NCBI GenBank assembly: GCA_024235035.1
Contig: JACKNE010000012.1
Coordinates: 62,001-126,000 of the forward strand
Source: Gammaproteobacteria bacterium
Lineage (GTDB): Bacteria > Pseudomonadota > Gammaproteobacteria > Competibacterales > Competibacteraceae
DNA length: 64,000 nucleotides
Reading direction: 5' to 3'
Translations under genes and position numbers: made by a program
Notes under the pieces: model-generated
Databases searched by the model: none
Told to the model about the DNA's origin: nothing
What the model saw: only the letters and a program-made list of their open reading frames with translations
Shown: one piece after another, positions 29,980 to 38,788 of the stretch
How positions within the stretch are numbered: the stretch's first letter is position 1
Layout of the letters: each line of letters opens with the position of its first letter

Positions 29980-30009
29980 ATTCTAGCACTCTCTGCCTAT
30001 GAGTGCTAA
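29980..30009 (-). promoter_or_regulatory. Predicted rpoH promoter overlapping the CIRCE element
   Basis: On the minus strand TTAGCA (plus 30004-30009) and TAGAAT (plus 29980-29985) are separated by 18 bases, a plausible sigma-70 promoter (4 of 6 and 5 of 6 positions). The whole promoter lies within or beside the CIRCE operator, so repressor binding would block it. Confidence 0.55.
29983..30009. promoter_or_regulatory. CIRCE operator (HrcA binding site) upstream of rpoH
   Basis: CTAGCACTC (29983-29991), a 9-base spacer and GAGTGCTAA (30001-30009). The CIRCE consensus is TTAGCACTC-N9-GAGTGCTAA: 17 of 18 fixed positions match with the exact spacer. CIRCE normally controls groESL and dnaK operons through HrcA; here it is 48 bases before the rpoH start codon. 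Confidence 0.9.
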
Positions 30010-30093
30010 ATCCGACCGGAGGTTCCGCAACCTGTATTCCCAGGCTGCGGATCTTTAATTCTTTAATCATCAACATGGCTTGGAAAGCTGTGG

Positions 30094-31170
30094 CTATGTC
30101 TCCTCATTTAACAGGGCGGCGACGAACTCAGCCGCATCGAAAATTCTCAAATCCTCAATGCTTTCGCCAACCCCGATGAAACGGATGGGTAGGCCTAATC
30201 GGCGCGCAATAGCAAACACAATGCCACCTTTGGCGGTGCCGTCCAGCTTGGTTAGGATCAAACCGGTCACGCCGACCGCCTCGTGAAACTGTATGGCTTG
30301 ATTCAAGGCATTCTGACCGGTACTGGCATCCACGACCAGTAGCACTTCGTGTGGAGCAGTGGGATCTACCTTGCCCATGACCCGCTTGATTTTTTTTAGT
30401 TCTTCCATCAAGTTAGATTGGGTATGCAGGCGTCCAGCCGTGTCGGCGATGACTACGTCCACCTCGCGGGCCTGGGCGGACTGCATCGCATCGTAGATGA
30501 CCGAAGCGGCATCAGCCCCGGTCTGCTGAGTGATCACTGGAATCCGGTTACGCTCGCCCCAGATTTGCAATTGCTCAACAGCGGCGGCGCGAAAGGTATC
30601 CCCAGCAGCCAGCAGCACCGAATGGCCTTCGTTTCGCAGCCATTGAGCCAATTTGCCGATCGTGGTGGTTTTTCCAACCCCATTGACACCGATCATCAGG
30701 ATCGCATAAGGGCGAGATTCACTAGGTTGCCACGGTTGCTGACAGGGTGCGAGGATAGCCAACAGCTCATCATGTAGGGTTTTGAGCAAGGCCGGTGCGT
30801 CATTTAATTGCTGGTGGGAGGCCCGCTCGGTCAATCTTTGGATCAGATGATGAGTCACATCCACGCCAACATCAGCCAATAGCAGACGACTTTCCAGTTC
30901 CTCCAGTGCTGCGTCGTCCAGTTTCCGACCGATGAACAGACTGGCTAAACCGGAGACCAACCCTTGGCGGGTGCGTCGCAACCGATCGCGTAACTGGGCG
31001 AAACGCTCGGGTTTCGGTTCAGTGGACACAGAGGTTTCTTCAGGTGCGTGTTCCTTGCGGAAAGAGGAGAGGCGAATCGGTCGATTGAGCACCTCAAACA
31101 GGCTGGGTTTCTTACGTTCCGTCTCGGTAGTGGGCGACAAGTTGACGGAATCAGATTTGGAATCGGCCAT
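30094..31170 (-). CDS. ftsY: Signal recognition particle receptor FtsY
   Basis: GTPase that receives the SRP-ribosome complex at the inner membrane for co-translational insertion. The ATG at 31170 ([10 protein letters not shown]) gives 358 residues; the longer open frame upstream runs across tsaE and is not credible. A short charged A domain is followed by the N domain ([31 protein letters not shown]). The G domain shows [15 protein letters not shown] (G1), [51 protein letters not shown] and [18 protein letters not shown]. The A domain is short compared with E. coli. It stands 101 bases after tsaE. ftsE and ftsX, common neighbours, are absent. Confidence 0.95.
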   Translation of the reverse strand: MADSKSDSVNLSPTTETERKKPSLFEVLNRPIRLSSFRKEHAPEETSVSTEPKPERFAQLRDRLRRTRQGLVSGLASLFIGRKLDDAALEELESRLLLADVGVDVTHHLIQRLTERASHQQLNDAPALLKTLHDELLAILAPCQQPWQPSESRPYAILMIGVNGVGKTTTIGKLAQWLRNEGHSVLLAAGDTFRAAAVEQLQIWGERNRIPVITQQTGADAASVIYDAMQSAQAREVDVVIADTAGRLHTQSNLMEELKKIKRVMGKVDPTAPHEVLLVVDASTGQNALNQAIQFHEAVGVTGLILTKLDGTAKGGIVFAIARRLGLPIRFIGVGESIEDLRIFDAAEFVAALLNEET

Positions 31171-31271
31171 GGATTGATCCAGAGAAGGTGAACACGAAAG
31201 TAGCAGCGATCGGAATTTTGCGCCTCGAACGATAGGAATCTTCTTGCGAATAAGACGCGAGGATGGCGATT

Positions 31272-31727
31272 CTACATCATCGGATTTTCCAATATCGGTT
31301 GGCCGATAGTTGAGACGGCGACCAGCTGGCAAGCACGGCTCTCGCCAGCATAGCTCAAGGTAATTTCCAGATCCGCTGCCGGCAACTCGCCGCGCCCGCG
31401 TTCCGGCCATTCGATCAGCAGTACCGCCTGACCGTCGAGTTGATCGCGCATTCCCAAGAACTCCAGCTCTTCCGGATCGGCTAGTCGATACAAATCCCAG
31501 TGAAAGAGTCGCCATTGCTCAGTTTGATAGGATTCCACCAGCGTATAGGTCGGACTTTTGACCGTGCCGTGATGACCGAGTGCATGCAATAAGCCACGGA
31601 CCAGAGTGGTTTTTCCAGCGCCTAGGTCGCCGCTTAGATAGAGGATGCAACCGGGCGTCAGCGCCGCAGCCAATCGGGCGCCTAGCGCTTCGGTAGCGGT
31701 TTCGGAAGCAAGATCGTACGTGAGCAT
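31272..31727 (-). CDS. tsaE: tRNA threonylcarbamoyladenosine biosynthesis ATPase TsaE
   Basis: ATPase that works with TsaB and TsaD in forming t6A at position 37 of ANN-decoding tRNAs. It has 151 residues. The Walker A LSGDLGAGKTTLVRGLLHALGH is clear, followed by VKSPTYTLVESYQTEQWRLFHWDLYRLADPEELEFLGM and the Walker B-like LLIEWPERG. It starts 3 bases after the nnr stop, so the pair is an operon, an arrangement (nnr-tsaE) widespread in proteobacteria. Confidence 0.95.
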   Translation of the reverse strand: MLTYDLASETATEALGARLAAALTPGCILYLSGDLGAGKTTLVRGLLHALGHHGTVKSPTYTLVESYQTEQWRLFHWDLYRLADPEELEFLGMRDQLDGQAVLLIEWPERGRGELPAADLEITLSYAGESRACQLVAVSTIGQPILENPMM

Positions 31728-31730
31728 GGT

Positions 31731-33215
31731 TCAGGGATTCACCCCTTGCTGTAGTAAGGGAAGCAGATCGGTGGCCAGCAATCCGCGCTCACCATTCTTC
31801 CGCGCCGCCTGATCGCCGGCCAGACCATGCAGGTAAACACCAGCCTTGGCAGCGGCAAAGGCTGGTAGACCCTGCGCCAACAGGGCGGCGATCACCCCGG
31901 TCAGCACATCGCCCATGCCGCCGCTGGCCATGCCCGGGTTGCCGGTCGTACAAAGAGCGACCCGCCCTTCTTTCTTGCTGGCGATGAGTGAGCCGGCGCC
32001 TTTGAGTACAGAGACCCCACCGAAACGCAGTGCTAAATCTTCAACGGCGGTGAGACGGTCAGCTTCGACCTGGGCAGGCGTCATTTTCAACAGTCGGGCC
32101 GCTTCGCCGGGATGTGGGGTCAGAAGCCAGTTTTCGCGAAAGACCGGATCGACCGCCAGTAGATTCAGACCATCAGCGTCGACAACCAGCGGTTTGTCGC
32201 TGGTCAGTACGGTATGCAGCAGAGTCCGTCCCCAGTCGCTGCGCCCCAGGCCAGGACCGATGGCGATGACGGTAGCCCGATCCAGCAACGGTTCCAACTC
32301 CTCCGGAGTTTCCACACCTTGAAACATCAGTTCCGGACGAACCGCTGCTTGCAAGCCGGCATGAGCGGCGCGAGTGGCGACGCTGACCAGTCCAGCTCCA
32401 CAACGGGCAGCGGCTTCACCCGCCATTCGCGCCGCGCCAGCCATGCCCGAATCGCCACCGACCACCAAGACATGACCAAAATGACCCTTGTGGGCGCTAC
32501 GCGGACGAGGAGGTAGCAAACCCGGAAAGTCTTCACCTGCATAACGCCAGCAGGCTGGATGCAGAGCCGGGTAAATGTCGGGCGGCACGGCGAGATCGGC
32601 GAAATGCATTGCCCCGCAACAGGCCGGCCCTTGGCCGGTGAACAAACCCAGCTTGAGACCGATGAACGTGATGGTGGCCGCTGCGTGAATGGCGACACCA
32701 AGGATGGCCCCGGTGTCAGCGTGTAGGCCGGAAGGAATGTCAAGAGCAAAAATGTCGGCAGGATAGGCGTTCATGGTCTGGATGGCCTCCCGCCAAGCAC
32801 CGCTGATCTCCCGTTCCAGACCCGTGCCCAAAATCGCGTCGACCAGCAAGTCAGCGTCATCCAAAGCCGCGGCGCTGAAAGGTAGGATCGAAGTCTCGGC
32901 GGCGCGGGCGTCCCGCCAAGCGGTCTGGGCATCGCCGCCAAGTCGAGCAGGATCGGTGAGAGCCAACACCTGGACCGGCCATCCAGCCTGACGCGCCAAC
33001 CGAGCGACCACATAACCGTCGCCGCCGTTGTTACCGCCGCCACAGACGACGACGAGGCGGCGGGCGTTTGGCCAGCGCTGGCGCAACAGATCAAAAGCCG
33101 CCTCGCCGGCTCGGCTCATCAGCGTGTAGCCGGGGATGCCGCGCTCTTCGATGGCGATGCGATCCAACTCTCGCACCTGGGCGGCGCGGTACAGTTCAAA
33201 AGGCAGTTCACGCAT
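31731..33215 (-). CDS. nnr: Bifunctional NAD(P)HX epimerase/dehydratase
   Basis: Repairs hydrated NADH and NADPH: the N-terminal half epimerises R and S forms and the C-terminal half dehydrates the S form using ADP or ATP. It has 494 residues, as in E. coli YjeF/Nnr. The N-terminal domain shows RRLVVVCGGGNNGGDGYVVARLA and DLLVDAILGTGLEREISG, then the VPPDIYPALHP region. The C-terminal kinase-like domain shows GHFGHVLVVGGDSGMAGAARMAGEAA, VIAIGPGLGRSDWG, LTPHPGEAARLL and TGNPGMASGGMGDVLTGVIAALLAQG. It heads the nnr-tsaE unit; pyk ends about 80 bases upstream on the same strand. Confidence 0.95.
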   Translation of the reverse strand: MRELPFELYRAAQVRELDRIAIEERGIPGYTLMSRAGEAAFDLLRQRWPNARRLVVVCGGGNNGGDGYVVARLARQAGWPVQVLALTDPARLGGDAQTAWRDARAAETSILPFSAAALDDADLLVDAILGTGLEREISGAWREAIQTMNAYPADIFALDIPSGLHADTGAILGVAIHAAATITFIGLKLGLFTGQGPACCGAMHFADLAVPPDIYPALHPACWRYAGEDFPGLLPPRPRSAHKGHFGHVLVVGGDSGMAGAARMAGEAAARCGAGLVSVATRAAHAGLQAAVRPELMFQGVETPEELEPLLDRATVIAIGPGLGRSDWGRTLLHTVLTSDKPLVVDADGLNLLAVDPVFRENWLLTPHPGEAARLLKMTPAQVEADRLTAVEDLALRFGGVSVLKGAGSLIASKKEGRVALCTTGNPGMASGGMGDVLTGVIAALLAQGLPAFAAAKAGVYLHGLAGDQAARKNGERGLLATDLLPLLQQGVNP

Positions 33216-33296
33216 GGGAAACCTCCTGGGCTATCCCGATGAGGCGGCGATCTCTCAAGGATTTTCGTCGCCAGAAAACGATCATTCTATTTGGGC

Positions 33297-34769
33297 TTAA
33301 TCCACCCTCTCGACTTTCACCACCTTGATCATATTCGCGCCGCCGGACATGCCAACGGGCACACCCGCGGTAAACACCACGATCTCGCCTTCCTGGACCA
33401 TGCCCTTGTTGAGCAGGAATTCGGTCGCGGAACTGAGCAGTTCATCGACCGAGGCCACCGCCCCTAATTGGAGTGGCTCCACGCCCCAGACCAACGCCAG
33501 TTTGCGCAGGGTCGTCGATTTCGGACTGAAGGCGATCAGCGGTACGAGGGGTCGAAATTTGGACAGACCCAGAACACTTCCTCCGCTGTTCGTGAAACCG
33601 ACCAGGTAACGGGCGCACACTTTGTCGGCCAGATCCATGGTGGTGAAGTGGACGGCATCCTCGATACGCAGACAGGCGTTAGCCAGCAGCCCTTCCTGCG
33701 CCAGCACGCTCTTTTGCATCTGGGTCTTGAAGATGTCGCTGACCTCGATGCTCAGAGCGATGTTCCGCATCATGCGCACTGCTTCGATTGGGTATTGGCC
33801 GGCAGCGGTTTCCGCTGACAGCATCACCGCATCCGTTCCGTCCAGGATGGCATTAGCGACATCGTTGGCCTCGGCGCGAGTTGGCCGGGGGTGGTTGATC
33901 ATTGACTCCAACATCTGTGTCGCCGTGATCACCGGTTTACCTGCAAGGTTGCACTGACGGATCAGGCTCTTTTGCATCAATGGCACCTCCTGCGGCGAAG
34001 TTTCCACCCCCAGATCGCCCCGCGCCACCATCACCGCATCCGCCGCCAGGATGATTCCCTCGCTGTGCCGGAAGGCCTCCGGTTTTTCGATTTTGGCGAT
34101 AATCGGAATCTTGCGACCGTAGGTCGTCAACATGACGTCGATCAGCTCCTTGACATCCCGGGCGTCACGAACGAACGACAGCGCAACGTAATCCAAGCCA
34201 TGCTCGTAAGCAAACGCTAAATCGCTGCGATCCTTATCGGTAATCGCCGAAATTCCGAGTTTGATATTGGGTAGGTTGACGCCTTTGCGTGGCTTGAGTC
34301 GGCCACCATTCACCACTCGGGTGAAAATGTCATGCCCTTCCACTCGTTCCACGGTAAATTCGAATAGACCATCGTCGATTAAGATTCGGTCATCCGGATG
34401 TACCTCCTCATGCAGGCTCTGGTGGTCGATGGCCACCTTCTTGAGTCCGTCGTGAAATCCACCAACCCAGTCGTCGGTGGTGAGCACGAGGGTCTCGCCG
34501 GTCGCCACTTCCAGAAACTCCCCTTCCAACTGACCGAGGCGAATCTTTGGACCCTGCAAATCCTGGAAAATCGCGACATGCCGGTTTAGTTTTCGCGCAG
34601 CCTCACGCACCAGTTTTACCGACAATGCATGATCTTCATGGGCGCCGTGCGAGAAATTCAAACGGATCACATCCACGCCTTCCCTCAGTAAATGCTCGAT
34701 CGTGTCGGGACTACGGGAACTTGGCCCCAACGTCGCGACGATTTTGGTGAATTTCATGACTTTCGACAT
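33297..34769 (-). CDS. pyk: Pyruvate kinase
   Basis: Converts phosphoenolpyruvate and ADP to pyruvate and ATP, the last step of glycolysis. It has 490 residues. The N-terminus reads FTKIVATLGPSSRSPDTIEHLLREGVDVIRLNFSHG. The active-site helix IPIIAKIEKPEAF is present, then VMVARGDLGVE, KPVITATQMLESMI and RAEANDVANAILDGTDAVMLSAETAAGQYP, and a C-terminal domain with LIAFSPKSTTLRKLALVWGVEPL. The ATG at 34769 is used; an ATG four codons in (MKFTKI) is equally possible. It is divergent from the GH57-like gene. Confidence 0.96.
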   Translation of the reverse strand: MSKVMKFTKIVATLGPSSRSPDTIEHLLREGVDVIRLNFSHGAHEDHALSVKLVREAARKLNRHVAIFQDLQGPKIRLGQLEGEFLEVATGETLVLTTDDWVGGFHDGLKKVAIDHQSLHEEVHPDDRILIDDGLFEFTVERVEGHDIFTRVVNGGRLKPRKGVNLPNIKLGISAITDKDRSDLAFAYEHGLDYVALSFVRDARDVKELIDVMLTTYGRKIPIIAKIEKPEAFRHSEGIILAADAVMVARGDLGVETSPQEVPLMQKSLIRQCNLAGKPVITATQMLESMINHPRPTRAEANDVANAILDGTDAVMLSAETAAGQYPIEAVRMMRNIALSIEVSDIFKTQMQKSVLAQEGLLANACLRIEDAVHFTTMDLADKVCARYLVGFTNSGGSVLGLSKFRPLVPLIAFSPKSTTLRKLALVWGVEPLQLGAVASVDELLSSATEFLLNKGMVQEGEIVVFTAGVPVGMSGGANMIKVVKVERVD

Positions 34770-34917
34770 TCGCTACCACCTCTCATCCGGAAAGATAGAT
34801 CAAGATCAGAACAATCAAAGGGTTATTTTTATAGGTGAGTTTATTGAGTGTAACGGTTCACACGGGGAATGGCCATTTCTCTCAGTTTAGGCAGCAATCC
34901 GCGTCAGGCGGATTAAA

Positions 34918-37131
34918 ATGATTTCGATGATCTCCGACCTGCGAATAGGTGAAGGGGATGGTGATTTCCGGTACACGGCTCAAATTCACATGAGAGATTG
35001 TGCAATGACTGATGTTTTTAACCGCATTTTGCGGATCGAACTGCCTGAAACGCTGCAATGCGATGAATCCGGCAAGAATCCGGCTTTTACCCTGGCCTTC
35101 GTCGCCGATGGTCGAATCCCGTTCCCACAAGTGATCCTGCATGCGCCAGATGGAGCGCATTTGATCAAGGGAGAGACGCTCCAGGAAGCGGTTGTCGAGG
35201 GTGAATATCATTACACTGCCGATATCCCTGCCGGATTGCTGTGGCCCAATACCATCACCGTGCAGGCGGAAGGTTGTCGCAAGGCAGATCTTCAGCAGGC
35301 CAGCGGCGATGACTGGATCAAGGAATTTCGCCCATTACGCATTGCACCGAACGTCAAGGCCAAACCGGTCATTCGGGTGGCCAGCGGACCTGGCGATACG
35401 CCAGTCAAGGTGTATTTTGGCATCCACAAGCACATGCATCAGCCCTACTATAACGCGACCGACCAATATTACTGGGATGGCGAAAAGGACGGTATCTTCG
35501 GGGCGCGCGGCGGTCCCTACACCCATTTCATTCCGACCGCCGCACGGCAATATATCCATGGCGGCCTGCCCCATGCCGGTTTGTCCACCAGTTGGAGCGG
35601 TTCGCTGATCGAGCAACTCGACCGCTGCGCCGCCGATGGCCTGTGTGGTGGGCGGTTCAATCACTGGAATCATGAACTGCGGGCCATCGCACAGGAAAAA
35701 ACCGTGTTGGGCCATCCGCGAGTGGACTTCGTCGCCTTCGGTTTCTTTCATCCATTGATGGCGCTGATCCCAAGCCGAAACATCGTCAAGCAGGTCGAGT
35801 GGCATCGAAACATCATTCGCTCGGCGTTCGGGGTGGAAGCGTCCAGCGTGATGTTCCCACCGGAAACCGCTTTTCATGTGCGCATGATTCCAGCCTTGAA
35901 TCAGGCTGGAGTCAAGGCGGTGATCTATGACTCCATCCATCGTTTTCGGGCCTGCCAGGACTATCCCTACGCCGGCATCAACGAGGGCATGCTACCGCCT
36001 AATCCCGCCGAGCAAGTCAATCCACCGGTCAATGACTGGTTGCAATTACATAACATCTGGGCGGGATCGAAAATCTCGCCGAGTCTGCTCAAACCGGAAT
36101 ATGTGCAGTATGAAGATCCGGATGGCGAGATTCACCGGATCATTGCCGTACCCGCAGAACGGTATATCGGCAATGAGGACGCCCGTGGCGGCTTTGGCGC
36201 CTTGCAATATCCCGATGTGTTGGGACAGGTTTACCACCAGATCGTGGAGACCGGCCTGTTCGATCCGAAGCATCCGCCGTTCTTCCTGTTGCATTCCGAT
36301 GGCGACAATCATGGCGGCGGCGCCGACAGCTATTACAACCATAATACCGGGGAGATGGTCAGATGGTTGCAGGGTGATCCGCGTTTCGAATTGACCTCCG
36401 TGCATGATTACCTGGATCGGTTCCCGCCTGACCCGGCGCAAGCCGCGCATATCGAGCCGGGTTCCTGGAGCGGCGCCGACAATGGCGATCCACAGTTCAT
36501 GAAGTGGTTCAGTCGCTACGATCAACCCTATTCCCCTGACCTCAACTCTTGGGCGGTGCTAACCGCCTTCCAGAATGTGGTGCATTCCCTGGAGGATGCC
36601 CATCCTGGCCAACCCGGATTGGATGACGTCAACTGGCTGATGTTAGCCGCCGAAACCAGTTGTTATTGGTACTGGACCGGCCAGCAGGTCTGGGATCAAC
36701 AGGTCACGAATGCCGCCAACCAGGGTTATCGCGTGGTCAAGAGCCAGGTGGACGCCCTGCTCGCCGCTGGCGGGGATCGCACTGGCCCGACGATCTTTGC
36801 GCCGTGGGTGACGCCGGAAAACCCTGGTGGTAAACGCTGGGGTCAAGGCTGTCTGCTGGAGGCGCCGCGCGAAGGAACGGTGCATACCTTCGTCTATGAC
36901 ATCAGCGGGTTGAAACGGGTGACGTTGGTGTTGCGCGACGCCCAGGGTGAAACACGCCTGGCGATGACCGATAACGGGTTGTACCCCACGCAAACCGGCG
37001 CAGCCATAGTCGGGAATTACTACACGGCCAAGCTGCCCGTCGGCGCCGGCGATGTTCGTTACTACATCGAGGCGGAAGACGCCAAGGGCAACGTCTCGCG
37101 CGGATCGCTGGAACGCGTCTATTTGGCATAG
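34918..37131 (+). CDS. Glycoside hydrolase family 57-like protein
   Basis: Large protein (up to 737 residues) related to GH57 alpha-glucan-acting enzymes. The central domain begins VKVYFGIHKHMHQPYYN, whose HQPY is GH57 region I. It continues with FNHWNHELRAIAQEKTVLGHPRVDFVAFGFFHPLMALIP, VMFPPETAFHVRMIPALNQAGVKAVIYDS, and FFLLHSDGDNHGGGADSYYNHNTGEM, which resemble the conserved acidic and His regions of the fold. An N-terminal beta-rich domain of about 160 residues and a C-terminal beta domain (VTLVLRDAQGETRLAMTDNG) flank it. I see no signal peptide, so it is probably cytoplasmic. The start is uncertain: ATGs at 34918, 34927 and 35005 (MTDVFNRIL) are all possible. A role in glycogen or related glucan metabolism is an inference from the family. 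Confidence 0.78.
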   Translation: MISMISDLRIGEGDGDFRYTAQIHMRDCAMTDVFNRILRIELPETLQCDESGKNPAFTLAFVADGRIPFPQVILHAPDGAHLIKGETLQEAVVEGEYHYTADIPAGLLWPNTITVQAEGCRKADLQQASGDDWIKEFRPLRIAPNVKAKPVIRVASGPGDTPVKVYFGIHKHMHQPYYNATDQYYWDGEKDGIFGARGGPYTHFIPTAARQYIHGGLPHAGLSTSWSGSLIEQLDRCAADGLCGGRFNHWNHELRAIAQEKTVLGHPRVDFVAFGFFHPLMALIPSRNIVKQVEWHRNIIRSAFGVEASSVMFPPETAFHVRMIPALNQAGVKAVIYDSIHRFRACQDYPYAGINEGMLPPNPAEQVNPPVNDWLQLHNIWAGSKISPSLLKPEYVQYEDPDGEIHRIIAVPAERYIGNEDARGGFGALQYPDVLGQVYHQIVETGLFDPKHPPFFLLHSDGDNHGGGADSYYNHNTGEMVRWLQGDPRFELTSVHDYLDRFPPDPAQAAHIEPGSWSGADNGDPQFMKWFSRYDQPYSPDLNSWAVLTAFQNVVHSLEDAHPGQPGLDDVNWLMLAAETSCYWYWTGQQVWDQQVTNAANQGYRVVKSQVDALLAAGGDRTGPTIFAPWVTPENPGGKRWGQGCLLEAPREGTVHTFVYDISGLKRVTLVLRDAQGETRLAMTDNGLYPTQTGAAIVGNYYTAKLPVGAGDVRYYIEAEDAKGNVSRGSLERVYLA

Positions 37132-37143
37132 GCAAACGCGCTC

Positions 37144-37169
37144 GGAATCCAGGGGCGACTCTGGATTCC
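37144..37169. terminator. Hairpin between convergent GH57-like gene and bioD
   Basis: GGAATCCAG-N8-CTGGATTCC, a perfect nine-base-pair stem, lies 13 bases after the GH57-like stop and 47 bases before the bioD stop. No T run follows on either strand, so it may act as an RNA 3'-end structure, be Rho-linked, or belong to a dispersed hairpin family. Confidence 0.5.
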
Positions 37170-37215
37170 AGCTATCCACCCAGCCGGCGCTATCCAACCG
37201 ACAATTCCCTTGATT

Positions 37216-37899
37216 TTACATCGGCAAATTCCCAAACTCCGGTAACACCGCCAACCGTAACGTTCCAGCGGCTCGCACTGGATTGGCGCCATAGGGGGTA
37301 ATGCCCAGCAAGGGTGCTTCCAGAGCCGCAGATAGGGTCTCGACATTGGCCTCGAAGCGGCTCATGGCGGGATCGATCCGGTTGGCGACCCAGCCGGCGA
37401 ATCGCAACCCCCGAACGGCCATCGCCTCGGCGGTCAACAGCGCGTGATTGAGACAGCCCAGGCGCATACCGACAACGAGAATGACCGGTAGATCAAGCGC
37501 CGCCACCAGATCGGTGGAGTCGGAACGTTCGTCGAGCGGCACCCGAAATCCGCCGACGCCCTCCACCCAGATCACATTTGCCTGTTCCCGCAATTGCGTG
37601 AACGCCTGCCGGATCGTCTCGATATCGATAGGCCGGCCTGCTTCCTGAGCGGCGATGTGCGGCGCGATGGGTGGGATGTATAGGAAAGGGTTCACGAGCG
37701 CCAAGGGTGGCTGAATAGAGCTGGCTGCCAATAGTTGGGTGACATCGCCATTGCGCCCATCATCTTCGACACCCGCCGCGATCGGTTTCATACCGATGGT
37801 CGTCAATCCCAACTGGCGAGTCGCATGCAGCAAAGCGCATGTCACCAGGGTTTTGCCGGCGCCTGTGTCGGTGCCCGCAACGAAAAAGGCTTGTCTCAT
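37216..37899 (-). CDS. bioD: Dethiobiotin synthetase
   Basis: ATP-dependent carboxylation of diaminopelargonate to dethiobiotin, the penultimate biotin step. The ATG at 37899 (MRQAFFVAGTDTGAGKTLVTCALLHA) has AGGGA upstream; 227 residues. The P-loop GTDTGAGKT, the catalytic Lys region TIGMKPIAAG, and VIWVEGVGGFRVPLDERSDSTDLVAALDLPVILVVGMRLGCLNHALLTAEA are all family hallmarks. It is the last gene of the cluster, 16 bases after the bioC stop. Confidence 0.96.
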   Translation of the reverse strand: MRQAFFVAGTDTGAGKTLVTCALLHATRQLGLTTIGMKPIAAGVEDDGRNGDVTQLLAASSIQPPLALVNPFLYIPPIAPHIAAQEAGRPIDIETIRQAFTQLREQANVIWVEGVGGFRVPLDERSDSTDLVAALDLPVILVVGMRLGCLNHALLTAEAMAVRGLRFAGWVANRIDPAMSRFEANVETLSAALEAPLLGITPYGANPVRAAGTLRLAVLPEFGNLPM

Positions 37900-37915
37900 C
37901 TGAATTCCCTTACCG

Positions 37916-38788
37916 TCATCCTCGCTCGGTTTCAAGAAACAAGGAGGCTGCACAGCGATCATGCTGTTCGCCAACGATCGGCCCTTGGGCAATCAGCCAA
38001 ACCACATCGTAAGTCAATGGCAAACCCCAGGGTTCCCGTAGTTGCTCGTAGCGGGCAGTCACCGCTTGCCAGGCAGCGCGTCCGAATGGCGCGGGGCGAC
38101 GTTGCTCCACCTCACGGGCGCCGACCGCCTTGACCCGGCGTAACAACAGGCGCAAGTCGGGATAATAGCGGCGCACCGTTTGTCGCTGCCAGACGTTCAT
38201 TGCCCAACCACCGGCTTGGCAACTGGCCAGCAAGCGTTCAGGGGTTGGGATGGAGAGCACATGGCTGTAAGCATCGATCTCGGCGAAAGCGTGACGCAAC
38301 TCCGGAAAGTTATCCGTCCCCAGCGTCGCCACCGCTAGCATGCCACCGGGACGAAGCACTCGTCCAGCCTCAACCAAGCACCGTTCCGGATCATTCCATT
38401 GCCAAGCCAAGCTGGACCAGTACAGGTCGAACCGCTGATTTGCGAAGGGTAACGCCTCGATATCGGCGCAAACGGGTCGCGCTTGAGGGCAGTGAATTTT
38501 GGAGGCCATCAACATGCCAGGAGCAAAATCGACTAGAGTAAGTTCAGCATATGGCCAACACCGTTGCAGCCAGCGCGCGCCATAACCGGTGCCACAGCCG
38601 GCCTCCAGAATCGCTGCGGGTTGGAAGTCGGTGTCGATCTGCTCGAAGTACCCGGCCAGCCGGTCGCATACCTCGCGCTGCACGTCGGCAGCAGCATCGT
38701 AGGTAGTCGCCGCCTGATCGAAGGCTTGGCGAATACGCTGTTTGGCCGGCAATATGGGAGGAGTACTCAGCATCAGGTCAATGTTCAT
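37916..38788 (-). CDS. bioC: Malonyl-ACP O-methyltransferase
   Basis: Methylates malonyl-ACP so that the fatty-acid machinery can build the pimeloyl chain of biotin. With the ATG at 38788 (MNIDLMLSTPP) it has 290 residues; an ATG at 38773 is an alternative and a longer frame reaches 38842. The N-terminus KQRIRQAFDQAATTYDAAADVQREVCDRL is typical of BioC. The AdoMet motif ILEAGCGTGYGARWLQR is followed by LTLVDFAPGMLM, ADIEALPFANQRFDLYWSSLAWQW and the LRPGGMLAVATLGTDNFPELRHAF block. It overlaps the end of bioF by about 11 bases. No bioH is nearby, so the matching pimeloyl-ACP methylesterase is elsewhere. Confidence 0.92.
   Translation of the reverse strand: MNIDLMLSTPPILPAKQRIRQAFDQAATTYDAAADVQREVCDRLAGYFEQIDTDFQPAAILEAGCGTGYGARWLQRCWPYAELTLVDFAPGMLMASKIHCPQARPVCADIEALPFANQRFDLYWSSLAWQWNDPERCLVEAGRVLRPGGMLAVATLGTDNFPELRHAFAEIDAYSHVLSIPTPERLLASCQAGGWAMNVWQRQTVRRYYPDLRLLLRRVKAVGAREVEQRRPAPFGRAAWQAVTARYEQLREPWGLPLTYDVVWLIAQGPIVGEQHDRCAASLFLETERG

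Noticed and set aside
30094..31515. N-terminally extended FtsY of 473 residues
   Set aside because: The extra part overlaps tsaE in another frame and lacks the acidic A-domain character; the ATG at 31170 fits.
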